A DNA stretch of 64,000 nt from Sphingomonas sp. Leaf230 (GCF_001421745.1 NZ_LMKW01000010.1:153131-217130), one strand, 5' to 3'. Positions 9,308 to 18,982 are shown, counted from the first letter of the stretch. Made by a program: numbers and translations. Notes: generated by a model from the sequence alone, not told the origin.

Positions 9308-11266
9308 ATGATGACGTGGCGTACGAGCCTGCTGGCCGGTGCAATGATACCGACGATCGCGGTCGCGCAGACTGCGCCGCCGCCCGCCTCCGCGCCGAAG
9401 GCGAACGCCACGCTCTCGGACCGGGTGCCGGTCGAAACCTTTGCCAAACTGCCCGGCATAGCCAATCCGAAGCTCTCGCCCGACGGCACGCGTATCGCCG
9501 CGAAGATGGCGATCGACGGCGTCCAGGTGCTGGTCGTCGCGCCGCTGTTTCCCGGTGGCAAGCTTGCCGCGATCAAGGTCGGGGCGACGGTCGACATCAA
9601 TTGGTGGCGCTGGGTCGGTGACGACTGGCTCGCGGTCGGCATCGGGTCGCAGGACATGCTGTACGGTGAGGACATCTACGTCACGCGCACGCTGGGCGTC
9701 AAAGCCGACATGACCAAGATCAACCGGATCGACTGGAAGAATTCGGGTGTCCGCGCGGACGAAATCCTCTGGGCGGCGCGCGACGGCACACCGCGTGTCC
9801 TGCTGTCGCGCCAGACCGGGATCGAAAGCGAAAGCCAATGGTATCCCTCGGTCTCTGAGGTGGATCTGTCGACCGGCAAGACCAAGACCGTCGCCGGCAG
9901 TCAGACGAACGTCTTCGACTGGTATGCCGATGGCACAGGCGTCGTCCGGATGGGCTATCGGTACGAGGACGACACCCGCAAGAGCTCGCTTCTGTATCGC
10001 AGCGCCAATCGCGATTCGTTCAAGGTGATCGCATCGGCCCGCGGCAAGCAGGATATCGTCGTCCCGGTGACGTTCCGCGCCGACGGCACGGCCATTGCCA
10101 CGGACGATTCGGGCGGTCGCGACGAAGTGTTCGAGGTGTCGCTGCCCGACCTGAAGCTCGGCAAGAAGCTGTACGGCGCGGATGGCTACGACGTCGATGG
10201 CGTGATCGACAACGCGACCGGCGACGACATCGACGGCATCACCGTCACCGATCGCTTCGGTCATATTGTCTGGCTGAACCCCAAGCTGAAGGAAATCCAG
10301 GACGCGGTCGACAAGGCGGTCGGAGAGCGGCGCGCGCGTATCGTCTCGTGGGATCGCACCCGGTCGAAGTTCCTGGTGCAGGTCGGCTCGCCATCCCAGG
10401 CGGGGGCGCTGTATTTCTACGATCCCGCGAACGGATCGATGCAGCGCTATTCGTGGCAGAACAGCGACCTCAAGGCGCGGACGCTGTCGCCGGTATCGAC
10501 GATCCGGTACAAGGCGCGCGACGGCGTCGAGATCGAGGCACTGCTAACGCTGCCGCGCAGACATAGCCCGAAGAACCTGCCGCTGATCGTGTTGCCGCAC
10601 GGCGGCCCGTTCGCACGTGATTCGGAAGATTGGGACTGGTGGACGCAGTATCTGGCGGAAACCGGCTATGCCGTCGTCCAGCCCAATTACCGTGGGTCAT
10701 CGGGGTATGGCACTAGTTTCGCCAAGCTCGGCGAGGGGCAATGGGGCCTGAAGATGCAGGACGATCTCGACGATGCGATCACGCATCTGGCCAAGCAGGG
10801 CATCGCCGATCCGAAGCGCGTGTGCATGGCCGGCGCATCCTATGGTGGCTATGCGGCGATGCGCGCGGCGCAGCGGAACGGCACCGGCGATGCGGCACCC
10901 TATCGGTGCGCGATTTCCTATGCCGGCGTGTCCGATCTGCAGGCGATGCAGCGCTATGACGGCAAGTTTCTGTACGGCAAGACGCGTGGTGACTGGCTGA
11001 AGAAGCAGGCGCCCGATTATCGCAGCGTCTCACCACGTTTCGGTGCGCAGACCTTCTCGATCCCGATCCTGATGCTGCATGGAAAAGAGGACAAGCGCGT
11101 TCCCGTGAAGCAATCGCGGATGATGGCAGCGGCACTCAAAGAGGCGGGCAAGCCGTTCGAGTATATCGAACAACCGCTTGGCGATCATCATTTCACGCGT
11201 GGCGAGGACCGGCTCGAATTCCTGAAGGCGATGGGTGCGTTTCTGGCAAAGTATAATCCAGCATAA
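9308..11266 (+). CDS. S9 family peptidase (prolyl oligopeptidase / acylaminoacyl-peptidase type), secreted
   Basis: 652 residues. Residues 1-21 form a signal peptide ending AVAQT, so the protein is periplasmic or outer. A seven-bladed beta-propeller-like region (about 45-390) precedes the alpha/beta-hydrolase domain. The nucleophile is Ser511 in GASYGG, the acid probably the Asp of HGKEDKRVP, the base the His of GDHHF. HGGPFARDSEDWDWW forms the oxyanion region. Family members cleave short peptides or acyl-peptides; specificity cannot be read here. Monocistronic, with a 239-bp upstream gap in which I see no other gene. Confidence 0.9.
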   Translation: MMTWRTSLLAGAMIPTIAVAQTAPPPASAPKANATLSDRVPVETFAKLPGIANPKLSPDGTRIAAKMAIDGVQVLVVAPLFPGGKLAAIKVGATVDINWWRWVGDDWLAVGIGSQDMLYGEDIYVTRTLGVKADMTKINRIDWKNSGVRADEILWAARDGTPRVLLSRQTGIESESQWYPSVSEVDLSTGKTKTVAGSQTNVFDWYADGTGVVRMGYRYEDDTRKSSLLYRSANRDSFKVIASARGKQDIVVPVTFRADGTAIATDDSGGRDEVFEVSLPDLKLGKKLYGADGYDVDGVIDNATGDDIDGITVTDRFGHIVWLNPKLKEIQDAVDKAVGERRARIVSWDRTRSKFLVQVGSPSQAGALYFYDPANGSMQRYSWQNSDLKARTLSPVSTIRYKARDGVEIEALLTLPRRHSPKNLPLIVLPHGGPFARDSEDWDWWTQYLAETGYAVVQPNYRGSSGYGTSFAKLGEGQWGLKMQDDLDDAITHLAKQGIADPKRVCMAGASYGGYAAMRAAQRNGTGDAAPYRCAISYAGVSDLQAMQRYDGKFLYGKTRGDWLKKQAPDYRSVSPRFGAQTFSIPILMLHGKEDKRVPVKQSRMMAAALKEAGKPFEYIEQPLGDHHFTRGEDRLEFLKAMGAFLAKYNPA

Positions 11267-11368
11267 CGCACGGATACTGCCCGCCAAAACTCCATAACGG
11301 AGCATATATGCCGACTGTGGATGCATCTTGTTTGGACGAACGCAGTTTTGTCTCCGCATCATCACCGA

Positions 11369-12853
11369 ATGCGCAACCGTCCCGAGAATCACCTCTTCTA
11401 CGGCGACAACCTCGCCGTCCTGCGTAAGGAGATCGCCGACGAGAGCGTCGACCTGATCTACCTCGACCCACCGTTCAATTCGAACGCGAACTACGGCATC
11501 CTGTTCAAGGAACCCGACGGCAAATCGTCGAACGCGCAGATCGAGGCGTTCGAAGACACCTGGCACTGGAACGAGACCGCCGAGGACGCCTTCGAACAAG
11601 TCGCGCGGAGCGGTAGCACCAAGGCGTTCGACCTTCTCAACGCGATGCGCGGCTTCCTCGGCGACAACGACATGATGGCGTATCTGGCGATGATGGCGGT
11701 CCGGCTGCTGGAGTTGCACCGCGTGCTGAAGCCGACCGGCAGCCTGTATCTCCACTGCGATCCGACCGCGAGCCACTACCTGAAGCTTCTGCTCGACGCG
11801 ATCTTCGGCAAGCGCCAGATCGCGAACGAGATTGTCTGGTGTTACCGGCGCTACACCGCGGCCAGCAACCGGTTCCAGCGGCTCCACGACACATTGCTGT
11901 TCTACGGCAAGACTGACCAGCGGCGCTTCAACGACATCCGCATTCCGTATGGCGAGACCTCAGGCAAGAAGGACTCGCACTATCGCCAGGACGGCGACGG
12001 CCGCTGGTTCCGCTGGCAGAAGCGCAAGGACGCCGAACCCTATCGTATCTATCTCGCGGACGGGGTCAGGCTGGGCGACTGGTGGGACATTCCGATCATC
12101 AACGCGTCGTCGAAGGAGCGTCTGGGGTATCCGACGCAGAAACCCTCCGCGTTGCTCGAACGGATCATCGCTGCCCCGTCCAACGAAGGCGACGTCGTGC
12201 TCGATCCGTTTTGCGGCTGCGGCACCGCCGTGCACGCAGCGGAAAAGCTCAAGCGACAATGGATCGGGATCGATGTTACGCATCTTGCCATTTCGCTGAT
12301 CGAAAAGCGGATGAAGGACGCGTTTCCCGGCGTCACGTTCACCGTCGAGGGCACGCCGAAGGATCTCGCCTCCGCCTATGATCTCGCGCTGCGCGACAAA
12401 TATCAGTTCCAGTGGTGGGCGGTCTCGATGGTGGACGCGCTGCCGTTCGGCGGCAGGAAGAAGGGCGCGGATGGCGGGATCGACGGGCTGATCTATTTCA
12501 ACGATCATGACCCCGAGTCGGGCAAGATGGTCACGCACCGCGCGATTGTGTCGGTGAAGGGCGGGCTCAATCCGGACACCGCGATGGTCGAAACGCTGGC
12601 CGCGACGATCGTGCGCGAGAAGGCGCCGATCGGCATCCTGATCATGAACGCCAAGCCGACACGCGAGATGGAGCGCCGCGCCGCCGCGGTCGGCATCTAC
12701 CGTGCCGGCGTCGACGAGGCGTTTCCGAAGCTCCAGATCCTGACGCTGGCGGACCTGTTCCAGGGCAAGCGCCCACGCATTCCCAACGTCGACCGCGCTG
12801 CGTTCCGGCGTGCAGCCCGCGAGGCGACCGCGCTTCAACCGAGCTTGTTGTGA
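11369..12853 (+). CDS. Site-specific DNA methyltransferase (beta class) with Mrr-like C-terminal domain
   Basis: 494 residues. Motif IV DPPF is at Asp33 and motif I DPFCGCGT at Asp279. The IV-before-I order and DPPF indicate a beta-class amino-methyltransferase of the N4-cytosine/N6-adenine type. After residue about 350 the chain continues into KGADGGIDG (Asp368, Asp372) and SVKGG (Lys397). This resembles the PD-(D/E)xK core of Mrr-type nucleases, but with Ser at the usual Glu/Gln position. The fusion is widespread as a stand-alone Mod-like protein; cleavage activity is not established. No restriction or specificity gene is adjacent. The start at 11369 ([15 protein letters not shown]) is chosen over 11321, whose extra residues look noncoding; no clear Shine-Dalgarno is visible. 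Confidence 0.85.
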   Translation: MRNRPENHLFYGDNLAVLRKEIADESVDLIYLDPPFNSNANYGILFKEPDGKSSNAQIEAFEDTWHWNETAEDAFEQVARSGSTKAFDLLNAMRGFLGDNDMMAYLAMMAVRLLELHRVLKPTGSLYLHCDPTASHYLKLLLDAIFGKRQIANEIVWCYRRYTAASNRFQRLHDTLLFYGKTDQRRFNDIRIPYGETSGKKDSHYRQDGDGRWFRWQKRKDAEPYRIYLADGVRLGDWWDIPIINASSKERLGYPTQKPSALLERIIAAPSNEGDVVLDPFCGCGTAVHAAEKLKRQWIGIDVTHLAISLIEKRMKDAFPGVTFTVEGTPKDLASAYDLALRDKYQFQWWAVSMVDALPFGGRKKGADGGIDGLIYFNDHDPESGKMVTHRAIVSVKGGLNPDTAMVETLAATIVREKAPIGILIMNAKPTREMERRAAAVGIYRAGVDEAFPKLQILTLADLFQGKRPRIPNVDRAAFRRAAREATALQPSLL

Positions 12854-12872
12854 TAGCGCCTGAGTCTCGTTC

Positions 12873-12901
12873 TTGTTCAATTGCCGTCGAAGGCCGATAT
12901 A
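12873..12901 (+). promoter_or_regulatory. Possible promoter for infA
   Basis: TTGTTC (12873-12878) and GATATA (12896-12901) are separated by exactly 17 bp, in the 167-bp gap before infA. The -10 match is moderate, so this is a tentative call. Confidence 0.3.
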
Positions 12902-13020
12902 CGGAATACGCAAGTGGGTGCAGGCATGACGCCTGTGCCTGTTATCGGCCGTGCTTTCCTTTTTCGCGAACCTGCGGTAAGGGCGCTCGTCCCGAAATTC
13001 CCCCAATTCAGAGATTATAT

Positions 13021-13239
13021 TTGGCCAAGGAAGAACTGCTCGAGATGCGCGGCCGCGTGGTGGAACTCCTCCCCAACGCGATGTTCCGGGTTCAGCTCGA
13101 AAACGACCACGAGATTCTCGGTCACACCGCCGGCAAGATGCGCAAGAACCGCATCCGCGTGCTGGTCGGCGACGAGGTGCTGTGCGAACTCACGCCGTAC
13201 GATCTGACCAAGGGTCGCATCACCTACCGCTTCAAATAA
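13021..13239 (+). CDS. infA: Translation initiation factor IF-1
   Basis: 72-residue S1/OB-fold protein that binds the ribosomal A site during initiation. It matches bacterial IF-1 end to end ([20 protein letters not shown] to GRITYRFK). The start must be TTG at 13021, because TTG-GCC-AAG-GAA encodes the invariant MAKEE N-terminus and no ATG or GTG fits. The Shine-Dalgarno is weak. TTG may keep expression modest. It heads the infA-maf-RNase E/G-like-yacG-tRNA-Phe cluster. Confidence 0.96.
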   Translation: MAKEELLEMRGRVVELLPNAMFRVQLENDHEILGHTAGKMRKNRIRVLVGDEVLCELTPYDLTKGRITYRFK

Positions 13240-13287
13240 GCGCCACGCGCCGTTCGCGCGGTGCGTAGCCCAAGCATCGAGGCACCA

Positions 13288-13854
13288 ATGCTGGTCCTGG
13301 CCTCCTCCTCGCCCCGCCGCCGCGACCTGCTCGCGCGGCTCGGCGTCGTGCCGTCGCGCGTGGAATCTCCCGACATCGACGAGAGCCCGCGCAAGGCCGA
13401 GCCGCCCCGTGCCTATGCGCTTCGCCTCGCTATCGAGAAGGCAAGTGCCGTCGCGCGCGCCGAGGGCGAGATCGTCCTCGCCGGCGACACCACGATCGCG
13501 CTGGGCAGCCGTATCCTGCCGCCCGCCGACACGCTCGAAATCCAGCGCGACCTTCTCGGCAAGCTGTCGGGTCGACGCCACCATTGCCTGTCCGCGGTCT
13601 GCGTGATCGACGCGACCGGCAAGGTCCGGACGCGCATCGCCGATACGATCGTTGCGTTCAAGCCGCTCTCGCCTGCCGAGATCGACGATTATCTCGCGTG
13701 CGGCGAAGGTCTCGGCAAGGCCGGCGGCTATGCGATCCAAGGCCGCGCGGAGGCGTTCGTTCGCTTCCTGTCGGGCAGCCATTCTGGCGTCGTAGGCCTG
13801 CCCCTGTTCGAGACGCGCGCGCTGTTGAAGACCGCAGGCGTCGCACTTGCCTGA
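13288..13854 (+). CDS. maf: Maf family nucleotide pyrophosphatase
   Basis: 188-residue Maf/HAM1-related house-cleaning nucleotidase. The N-terminal LVLASSSPRRRDLLARLG is the Maf signature. LAGDTTIALG corresponds to the catalytic-Asp loop, and GEGLGKAGGYAIQGRAEAFV with GSHSGVVGLPL follows as expected. Maf proteins hydrolyse dTTP/UTP or modified nucleotides; which one here is not readable. The start at ATG 13288 has GAGG just upstream. A GTG at 13261 would add nine unsupported residues. The TGA (13852-13854) overlaps the TTG start of the next gene by 8 nt. Confidence 0.92.
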   Translation: MLVLASSSPRRRDLLARLGVVPSRVESPDIDESPRKAEPPRAYALRLAIEKASAVARAEGEIVLAGDTTIALGSRILPPADTLEIQRDLLGKLSGRRHHCLSAVCVIDATGKVRTRIADTIVAFKPLSPAEIDDYLACGEGLGKAGGYAIQGRAEAFVRFLSGSHSGVVGLPLFETRALLKTAGVALA

Positions 13855-14806
13855 TACGGGGCCTGCATGGCTCTACGAGGCCGGTATCGGCGAAGCGCGC
13901 GCCGCGCTGGTGGACGATGATCAGATTATCGAAGCTGCGATCGAACTCGACACTGACGCACTGAAGGTCGGCCTCGTCGCCCGCGCGCGGCTTGTCGAAC
14001 TCCTCCCGGGCCGGCGTGGCCGCGTCGCGCTCGATGGTGGCGAAGCGCTGATCAACCACCTCCCCCCTGGCATCACGCAGGGCGCCAGCCTCACCGTCGA
14101 GATCGTCCGTGAAGCCCTCCCCGAAGCGGGCCGTGCGAAGCTCGCTAAGGCCGCTCCCAGCGACCTGCCGCCCTGCCCCGCTCCGACGCTGTACGAGCGC
14201 CTCGTGGCGACCGGCCTGCCCGTCCGCAGCCCGCGCCCGCATGAACCCGATGCATTGGAGGCAGCGGGTTGGTCCGAACTGCTCGACGAGGCTGTGAGTG
14301 GCGAGATCGTGTTCCCGCTCGGCGCGCTGCGGCTTTCGCCGACGCCGGCGATGACATTGTTCGACGTCGACGGCGCGCCACCGCTGGACACGCTTGCGGT
14401 TGCCGCCGCGCATGCCGTGGCGCGGGCGATACGCCGACACGGCATCGGCGGCTCGATCGGGATCGATTTCCCGACGATCGCCGGCAAGGCGCAGCGCAAC
14501 GCCGTCGCCGCCGCGATCGACGAGTCCCTAACACAACCGTTCGAGCGCACCGCGATGAACGGGTTTGGTTTCCTCCAGATCGTCCGGCCAAGGCCCCGTG
14601 CGTCGATCCCCGAGATTCTCCGCGCCGATCCGGTCGGTGCAGCGACCCGCGCGGCGCTCCGCACGCTTGAACGCGCGCCGCCGACCGCCTCGCGCCGTCA
14701 CACCCTGCCCACAGCCGTCCACACGCGCCTGATGACGCGCTCAGATTGGATTGCGGAACTCGCACGCCGCACGGGCGTCGTCCACGAACTGGAGAGTGCC
14801 CGATGA
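13847..14806 (+). CDS. RNase E/G-like protein (shortened ribonuclease)
   Basis: 319 residues related to the catalytic half of RNase E/G. Two acidic positions match the metal-binding aspartates of the DNase I-like domain: the Asp of TLFDVDG and that of SIGIDFPTI. The S1-like N-terminus is short, and the Cys-x-x-Cys zinc-link that joins dimers in RNase E/G is absent. The protein is much shorter than RNase G. It may be an RNA-processing enzyme or a degenerate paralogue. The start is TTG 13847, overlapping maf; the nearby ATG at 13867 is out of frame. The stop overlaps the yacG ATG by 4 nt (ATGA, 14803-14806). Confidence 0.8.
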   Translation: MPDTGPAWLYEAGIGEARAALVDDDQIIEAAIELDTDALKVGLVARARLVELLPGRRGRVALDGGEALINHLPPGITQGASLTVEIVREALPEAGRAKLAKAAPSDLPPCPAPTLYERLVATGLPVRSPRPHEPDALEAAGWSELLDEAVSGEIVFPLGALRLSPTPAMTLFDVDGAPPLDTLAVAAAHAVARAIRRHGIGGSIGIDFPTIAGKAQRNAVAAAIDESLTQPFERTAMNGFGFLQIVRPRPRASIPEILRADPVGAATRAALRTLERAPPTASRRHTLPTAVHTRLMTRSDWIAELARRTGVVHELESAR

Positions 14807-14976
14807 CGACCGTCAAATGCCCGATCTGCGACCAGCCCGCGGTCGCCGAGTACAAGCCGTTCTGCTCGAGCCGCCACCGCGACCGCGACCTGTTGCAGTG
14901 GCTCGGCGAAGGCTATCGCATTCCCGGCCGCGCAATCTCGCAAACGGGGCTGGACAGCGCCGAAGACCCCGACTAA
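14803..14976 (+). CDS. yacG: DNA gyrase inhibitor YacG, zinc-binding
   Basis: 57-residue zinc protein; E. coli YacG binds GyrB and blocks DNA binding. The first zinc pair is CPIC. The second site reads FCSSRHRDRDLLQWLGEGYRIP, so the usual fourth cysteine (C-x3-C) is histidine. C-x3-H can still bind zinc. The rest (LLQWLGEGYRIPGR) is family-typical. The start at 14803 overlaps the previous stop (ATGA), which suggests coupled translation. A hairpin at 15011-15025 follows. Confidence 0.88.
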   Translation: MTTVKCPICDQPAVAEYKPFCSSRHRDRDLLQWLGEGYRIPGRAISQTGLDSAEDPD

Positions 14977-15010
14977 ACGCGCCCTTCCGATCGCAAGGTC
15001 GGACGCTTCT

Positions 15011-15025
15011 CCGGTCCCAGACCGG
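15011..15025 (+). terminator. Short hairpin after yacG
   Basis: CCGGTC (15011-15016) and GACCGG (15020-15025) form a perfect 6-bp stem with a CCA loop. No T-run follows, and the tRNA begins 5 nt later. It may be a processing or pausing site. Confidence 0.3.
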
Positions 15026-15029
15026 ACGT

Positions 15030-15105
15030 GCCCGGATAGCTCAGTTGGTAGAGCATGCGACTGAAAATCGCAGTGTCGGCGGTTCGACCCCGTCTCCGGG
15101 CACCA
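15030..15105 (+). tRNA. tRNA-Phe (GAA)
   Basis: 76 nt including an encoded CCA. The acceptor arms GCCCGGA and TCCGGGC pair fully. The D arm is GCTC..GAGC, the anticodon stem TGCGA/TCGCA encloses CTGAAAA with anticodon GAA, and the T-arm contains GTTCGACC. A run of eight T (15106-15113) follows immediately and probably acts as part of the terminator. Confidence 0.97.
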
Positions 15106-15170
15106 TTTTTTTTACCTTGTGATCAGCACTGCCGCCTTACTCTCCGAGGCACGCGTGATGCTGCCCAAAA

Positions 15171-15243
15171 TCCGTTCGTGCTGAGCGAAGTCGAAGCACC
15201 TTCGCTTGGGGCACACCCTTCGACTTCGCTCAGGGCGAACGGA
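15171..15243. repeat. Inverted repeat (family D, GCTGAGCGAAGTCGAAG arms)
   Basis: The left arm 15171-15196 (TCCGTTCGTGCTGAGCGAAG...) pairs with the right arm 15218-15243, with a few mismatches, around a 21-nt spacer. It lies between tRNA-Phe and the convergent purK, where it may serve as a terminator. Only one copy is seen in this window. Confidence 0.75.
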
Positions 15244-15271
15244 AGGGGCAGGTTCTAGAACGGAACCAGCG

Positions 15272-16339
15272 CTAGCGGACGATCCGCGTGACGTGGCCCA
15301 TCTTCCGCCCCGGCCGCGCGGTACCCTTGCCATACAGGTGCAGGTGCGCGTTGGGCTCGCCAAGCAGCTCCGCCCAGCGGTCCGCGTCGTCGCCGATCAG
15401 GTTCTCCATCGTCGCTTCACGCCCGGTCAGCGTCGTCGCGCCCAATGGCAGGCCGCAGATCGCGCGGATGTGGTTTTCGAATTGCGAACATTCGGCACCT
15501 TCGATCGTCCAGTGGCCGGAATTGTGCACGCGGGGGGCCATCTCGTTGAAGACCGGGCCGTCGGCGCCGACGAAGAACTCGCACGCCAGTACGCCGACAT
15601 AGCCGAGTTCGGCGGCGATCCGTTCGGCCAGCGCTGCGGCTTCGTCGGCTTGGGCCAGTACGGCCACTGGTGCGGGGACGGTGGAGTGGCGAAGGATCGC
15701 GTCGCGGTGGACGTTGAGTGGCGAATCGTAGCGCGCGATGCCGCCATCGATCCCGCGAGCGATGAGGATCGAGAACTCGTGGTCGAACGGCACGAAGGCT
15801 TCGAGCACCGCGGGACCGCCGATCGTGTCCCAAGCGGCCTGCGCGCCTTCGGGCGTGTCGATCTTGACCTGGCCCTTGCCGTCATAGCCAAAGCGGGCGG
15901 TCTTGAGGATGGCGGGGGTGCCGATCACCTTCAGGCCCGCCTGCAGGCTTTCGAGGCTGTCGACTGCGGCCCACGGTGCCGGACGGCCGCCGACGCTCTC
16001 CACGAAGCCTTTTTCGCCGATCCGCTCCTGTGCGACGCGGAGCGCGCGCGGGCTCGGGTGGACGGGGACGCGGTCTGCGAGCCATTCCACGGGCTCGACC
16101 GCGATGTTCTCGAACTCGTAGGTGATGACGTCGCAGGCGTCGGCGAAGTCGGCGAGGACGATGCGGTTGTGATAGTCGGCGCGCGTCATGGTCGAGGCGG
16201 ACTGCGCGGCGACGCTCTCCTGGTCGGGCGCGAGGACATGCGTGTGATAGCCGAGCTGGGCCGCGGCGGTGGCGAGCATGCGACCCAGCTGGCCTCCGCC
16301 GAGGATGCCGATGGTCGATCCGGGGGGAAGCGGCGTCAT
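15272..16339 (-). CDS. purK: N5-carboxyaminoimidazole ribonucleotide synthase
   Basis: 355-residue ATP-grasp enzyme. It makes N5-CAIR from AIR, ATP and bicarbonate in purine synthesis. IGILGGGQLGRMLA marks the N-terminal fold. ATP-grasp residues include LKTARFGYDGKGQ and VLEAFVPFDHEFS, and NEMAPRVHNSGHWTIEG near the C-terminus is the conserved Mg/ATP region. The start at ATG 16339 (MTPLPPGSTIGILGG) is chosen because upstream frame sequence is not family-like. It follows purE by 25 bp and they should be one transcript. Confidence 0.95.
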   Translation of the reverse strand: MTPLPPGSTIGILGGGQLGRMLATAAAQLGYHTHVLAPDQESVAAQSASTMTRADYHNRIVLADFADACDVITYEFENIAVEPVEWLADRVPVHPSPRALRVAQERIGEKGFVESVGGRPAPWAAVDSLESLQAGLKVIGTPAILKTARFGYDGKGQVKIDTPEGAQAAWDTIGGPAVLEAFVPFDHEFSILIARGIDGGIARYDSPLNVHRDAILRHSTVPAPVAVLAQADEAAALAERIAAELGYVGVLACEFFVGADGPVFNEMAPRVHNSGHWTIEGAECSQFENHIRAICGLPLGATTLTGREATMENLIGDDADRWAELLGEPNAHLHLYGKGTARPGRKMGHVTRIVR

Positions 16340-16364
16340 GTCAGCGTCTTTCAGGCTATCGTGC

Positions 16365-16859
<495 letters not shown>

Positions 16860-16912
16860 GGAGCGCCGTGCCTAGCGACGTGGGGGGGATTGGGCAATGT
16901 TGTTGGTACACT

Positions 16913-17022
16913 GCTCCCCTCCCTGGAAGGGAGGGGTTGGGGGTGGGTTGGCTAATTGGGATCCGGAGCGCTCGCCAAGCGGCCGACCCACCCCCGGCCC
17001 CTCCCTTCCAAGGAGGGGGGAA
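16913..17022. repeat. Family A-related palindromic element between gpmA and purE
   Basis: CTCCCTGGAAGGGAGGGG (about 16919-16936) followed by TTGGGGGTGGG faces CCCACCCCCGGCCCCTCCCTTCC. This is the same two-palindrome architecture as 1-85 and 3764-3874 but with GGAAGG at the tip. The conserved purE promoter must lie within or near it. Confidence 0.75.
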
Positions 17023-17038
17023 GTAAAGGCCGGTGGCG

Positions 17039-17725
17039 TCAGCGCTCGCTTAGGTAGTAGCGGTCGGTGGCGTTCAGGTCGGCATCGAGTTCGTAGACGA
17101 TCGGTTGGCCGGTCGGGATCTCGAGGCTGGTGATCTCGTCGTCGGGGATGTTCGACAGGTGCTTCACCAGCGCGCGGAGCGAGTTGCCGTGGGCGGAGAT
17201 CAGGATGCGCTGACCGTCCTTGAGCGCGGGGGCGATCCGCTCGTCCCAGTACGGGAGGACGCGGGCGATGGTGTCCTTGAGGCTCTCGGTCTTGGGGATG
17301 GCAATGCCGTCGTAGCGCCGGTCCTTGGACAGGTCGAACTCGCTGCCGTCGTCGAGCACGGGCGGCGGGACGTCGAAGCTGCGGCGCCAGATATGGACCT
17401 GTGCGTCGCCGTGCTTGGCGGCGGTCTCGGCCTTGTCGAGGCCGGTGAGGCCGCCATAGTGACGCTCATTGAGGCGCCAGTCCTTCTCGACCGGGAGCCA
17501 GAGGCGGCCCATCGCCTCCAGCGCGATGTTGAGCGTCTTGATGGCCCGCGTTTGGAGGCTGACGAAGGTCTGGTCGAAGTCGAGGCCCTTGGCAGCCATC
17601 AGCTCGCCGGCGGCCTTGGCTTCGGCCTCGCCCTTGGCGGTCATGTCGACGTCCCACCAGCCGGTGAAGCGGTTCTCGAGGTTCCAGGTGGACTGGCCGT
17701 GGCGGATCAGGACTAGGGTCGGCAT
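17039..17725 (-). CDS. gpmA: 2,3-bisphosphoglycerate-dependent phosphoglycerate mutase
   Basis: 228 residues, glycolytic interconversion of 3- and 2-phosphoglycerate. The phosphohistidine is in [12 protein letters not shown] (His9). [19 protein letters not shown], the acid segment [18 protein letters not shown] and the second His in [15 protein letters not shown] are all intact. Full length. A single gene with its own 123-bp upstream gap. Confidence 0.95.
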   Translation of the reverse strand: MPTLVLIRHGQSTWNLENRFTGWWDVDMTAKGEAEAKAAGELMAAKGLDFDQTFVSLQTRAIKTLNIALEAMGRLWLPVEKDWRLNERHYGGLTGLDKAETAAKHGDAQVHIWRRSFDVPPPVLDDGSEFDLSKDRRYDGIAIPKTESLKDTIARVLPYWDERIAPALKDGQRILISAHGNSLRALVKHLSNIPDDEITSLEIPTGQPIVYELDADLNATDRYYLSER

Positions 17726-17848
17726 TCGGGCTCCTGGGGTGGCGGGACTGAACGGAAGGGTTCAAAGGTTAGGATAAGGTTAGGCCAACGCACGGTCCGC
17801 AGCGCTTGAACCCAAGCCTCCGAACCGTGCCAAGTCGTTGTTATTAGG

Positions 17849-18982
17849 TCAAATCTCGTCGATCATACCGGCAAGCGTCTCGAGCATCGCGTGCGCAAGC
17901 TGTTTCGAGCGCTCGGGCGACCAGCCTAACTCGGGATCGGCATTGGCGTCGTGATCCTTGAACGGCATCTCCAGCGTCATCGACACCGCGCCGAAGCGCT
18001 CGGCGAGCTGGTTGGTCGACATCGACAGATTCGCAGTCCCAGGTGCGGACTTGGGGTAGCCCTTCTCGGTCTGGAAATCGGGCGTGTGCGCCGCGAGACG
18101 ACGGCCGTATTCGTAGAATTTATCGCCGTGGGCGTCGGTCCAGGACGGGATGCCTTCGAAGCCGGCGATGAAGTTCGCAGGGATCGCCTCGTCGCCGTGG
18201 ATGTCCATTGCGACGTCGACGCCGGTCAGGTCCATCGCATTGCGGACGCACAGGACTTCGGGGCTCTTCTCCGGCGTCGGCGTGTGCCATTCGCGGTTGA
18301 GGTTCACACCCACGGCATTGGTGCGCAGATGACCGCGGCGCGTGCCGTCCGGGTTCATGTTGGGAACGACGTTGAAGGTCGCCTTCGCCAGCAGGCCTGC
18401 GGTGATCGGGTCGGCCGAATCGGTCAGTCGCTCCAGCGCGCCTTCCATCCACCATTCGGTCATCGATTCGCCGGGATGCTGGCGACCGTAGATCCAGACC
18501 TGCTTCGGCCCCGAGCCGATCGTGAAGCAGTCGATAGCCTGACCGTCGAGCGACTGGCCGAGTTCGCGGTGCACGACACCCGGCAGCAACGCGGTGCGCG
18601 TCACCAGAGCCTCGTGCATCTCCATCGTGTACGGCGCGAAATACGCGAACCAGGCGAGATCCGTGTCGGCGGTGAAGTCGAATTCGAGCACGCCATTGTC
18701 ATAGCGCGTCTCGATCATCCGCCACGCCTGCCGATCGGTGCTGGCGCGCGTCTTGTAGCCCGGCCAGCCAAACGGATAGGCCGACTTGCCCGCATTCAGG
18801 ATGCGGTAGGTCAGCGTGCGGCCGGCCGCGCCCGCCACGCGGAAGTAGAACCACTGGAAGAAATCAGACTGGAAATCGGTGACGATCTCCAGGTCGATTC
18901 GGTCTCCCTCGACGGCGACAACACGAATGTTGCCGCCATCGAAGGCTGCGTTGACGGTCGGGCTCATGGTTTGCGCGTTCAT
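17849..18982 (-). CDS. M14 zinc carboxypeptidase, cytosolic carboxypeptidase (CCP)-like
   Basis: 377 residues. An N-terminal beta domain (about 1-125) with FDGGNIRVVAVEGDRIDLEI and FFQWFYFRVAGAAGRTLTYR resembles the domain preceding the catalytic part of eukaryotic cytosolic carboxypeptidases. The M14 catalytic domain has zinc ligands His169 and Glu172 (RQHPGES) and His262 (MDIHGDE), and catalytic Glu338 (MTLEMPF). CCPs remove glutamates from polyglutamylated tails; the bacterial substrate is unknown. No signal peptide. The start (ATG 18982) overlaps the upstream lipoprotein stop by 4 nt (ATGA), so translation is coupled. Confidence 0.88.
   Translation of the reverse strand: MNAQTMSPTVNAAFDGGNIRVVAVEGDRIDLEIVTDFQSDFFQWFYFRVAGAAGRTLTYRILNAGKSAYPFGWPGYKTRASTDRQAWRMIETRYDNGVLEFDFTADTDLAWFAYFAPYTMEMHEALVTRTALLPGVVHRELGQSLDGQAIDCFTIGSGPKQVWIYGRQHPGESMTEWWMEGALERLTDSADPITAGLLAKATFNVVPNMNPDGTRRGHLRTNAVGVNLNREWHTPTPEKSPEVLCVRNAMDLTGVDVAMDIHGDEAIPANFIAGFEGIPSWTDAHGDKFYEYGRRLAAHTPDFQTEKGYPKSAPGTANLSMSTNQLAERFGAVSMTLEMPFKDHDANADPELGWSPERSKQLAHAMLETLAGMIDEI

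Noticed and set aside
9135..9344. 69-codon minus-strand frame in the gap before the S9 peptidase
   Set aside because: No Shine-Dalgarno, no family-like sequence, and it overlaps the start of the peptidase gene.
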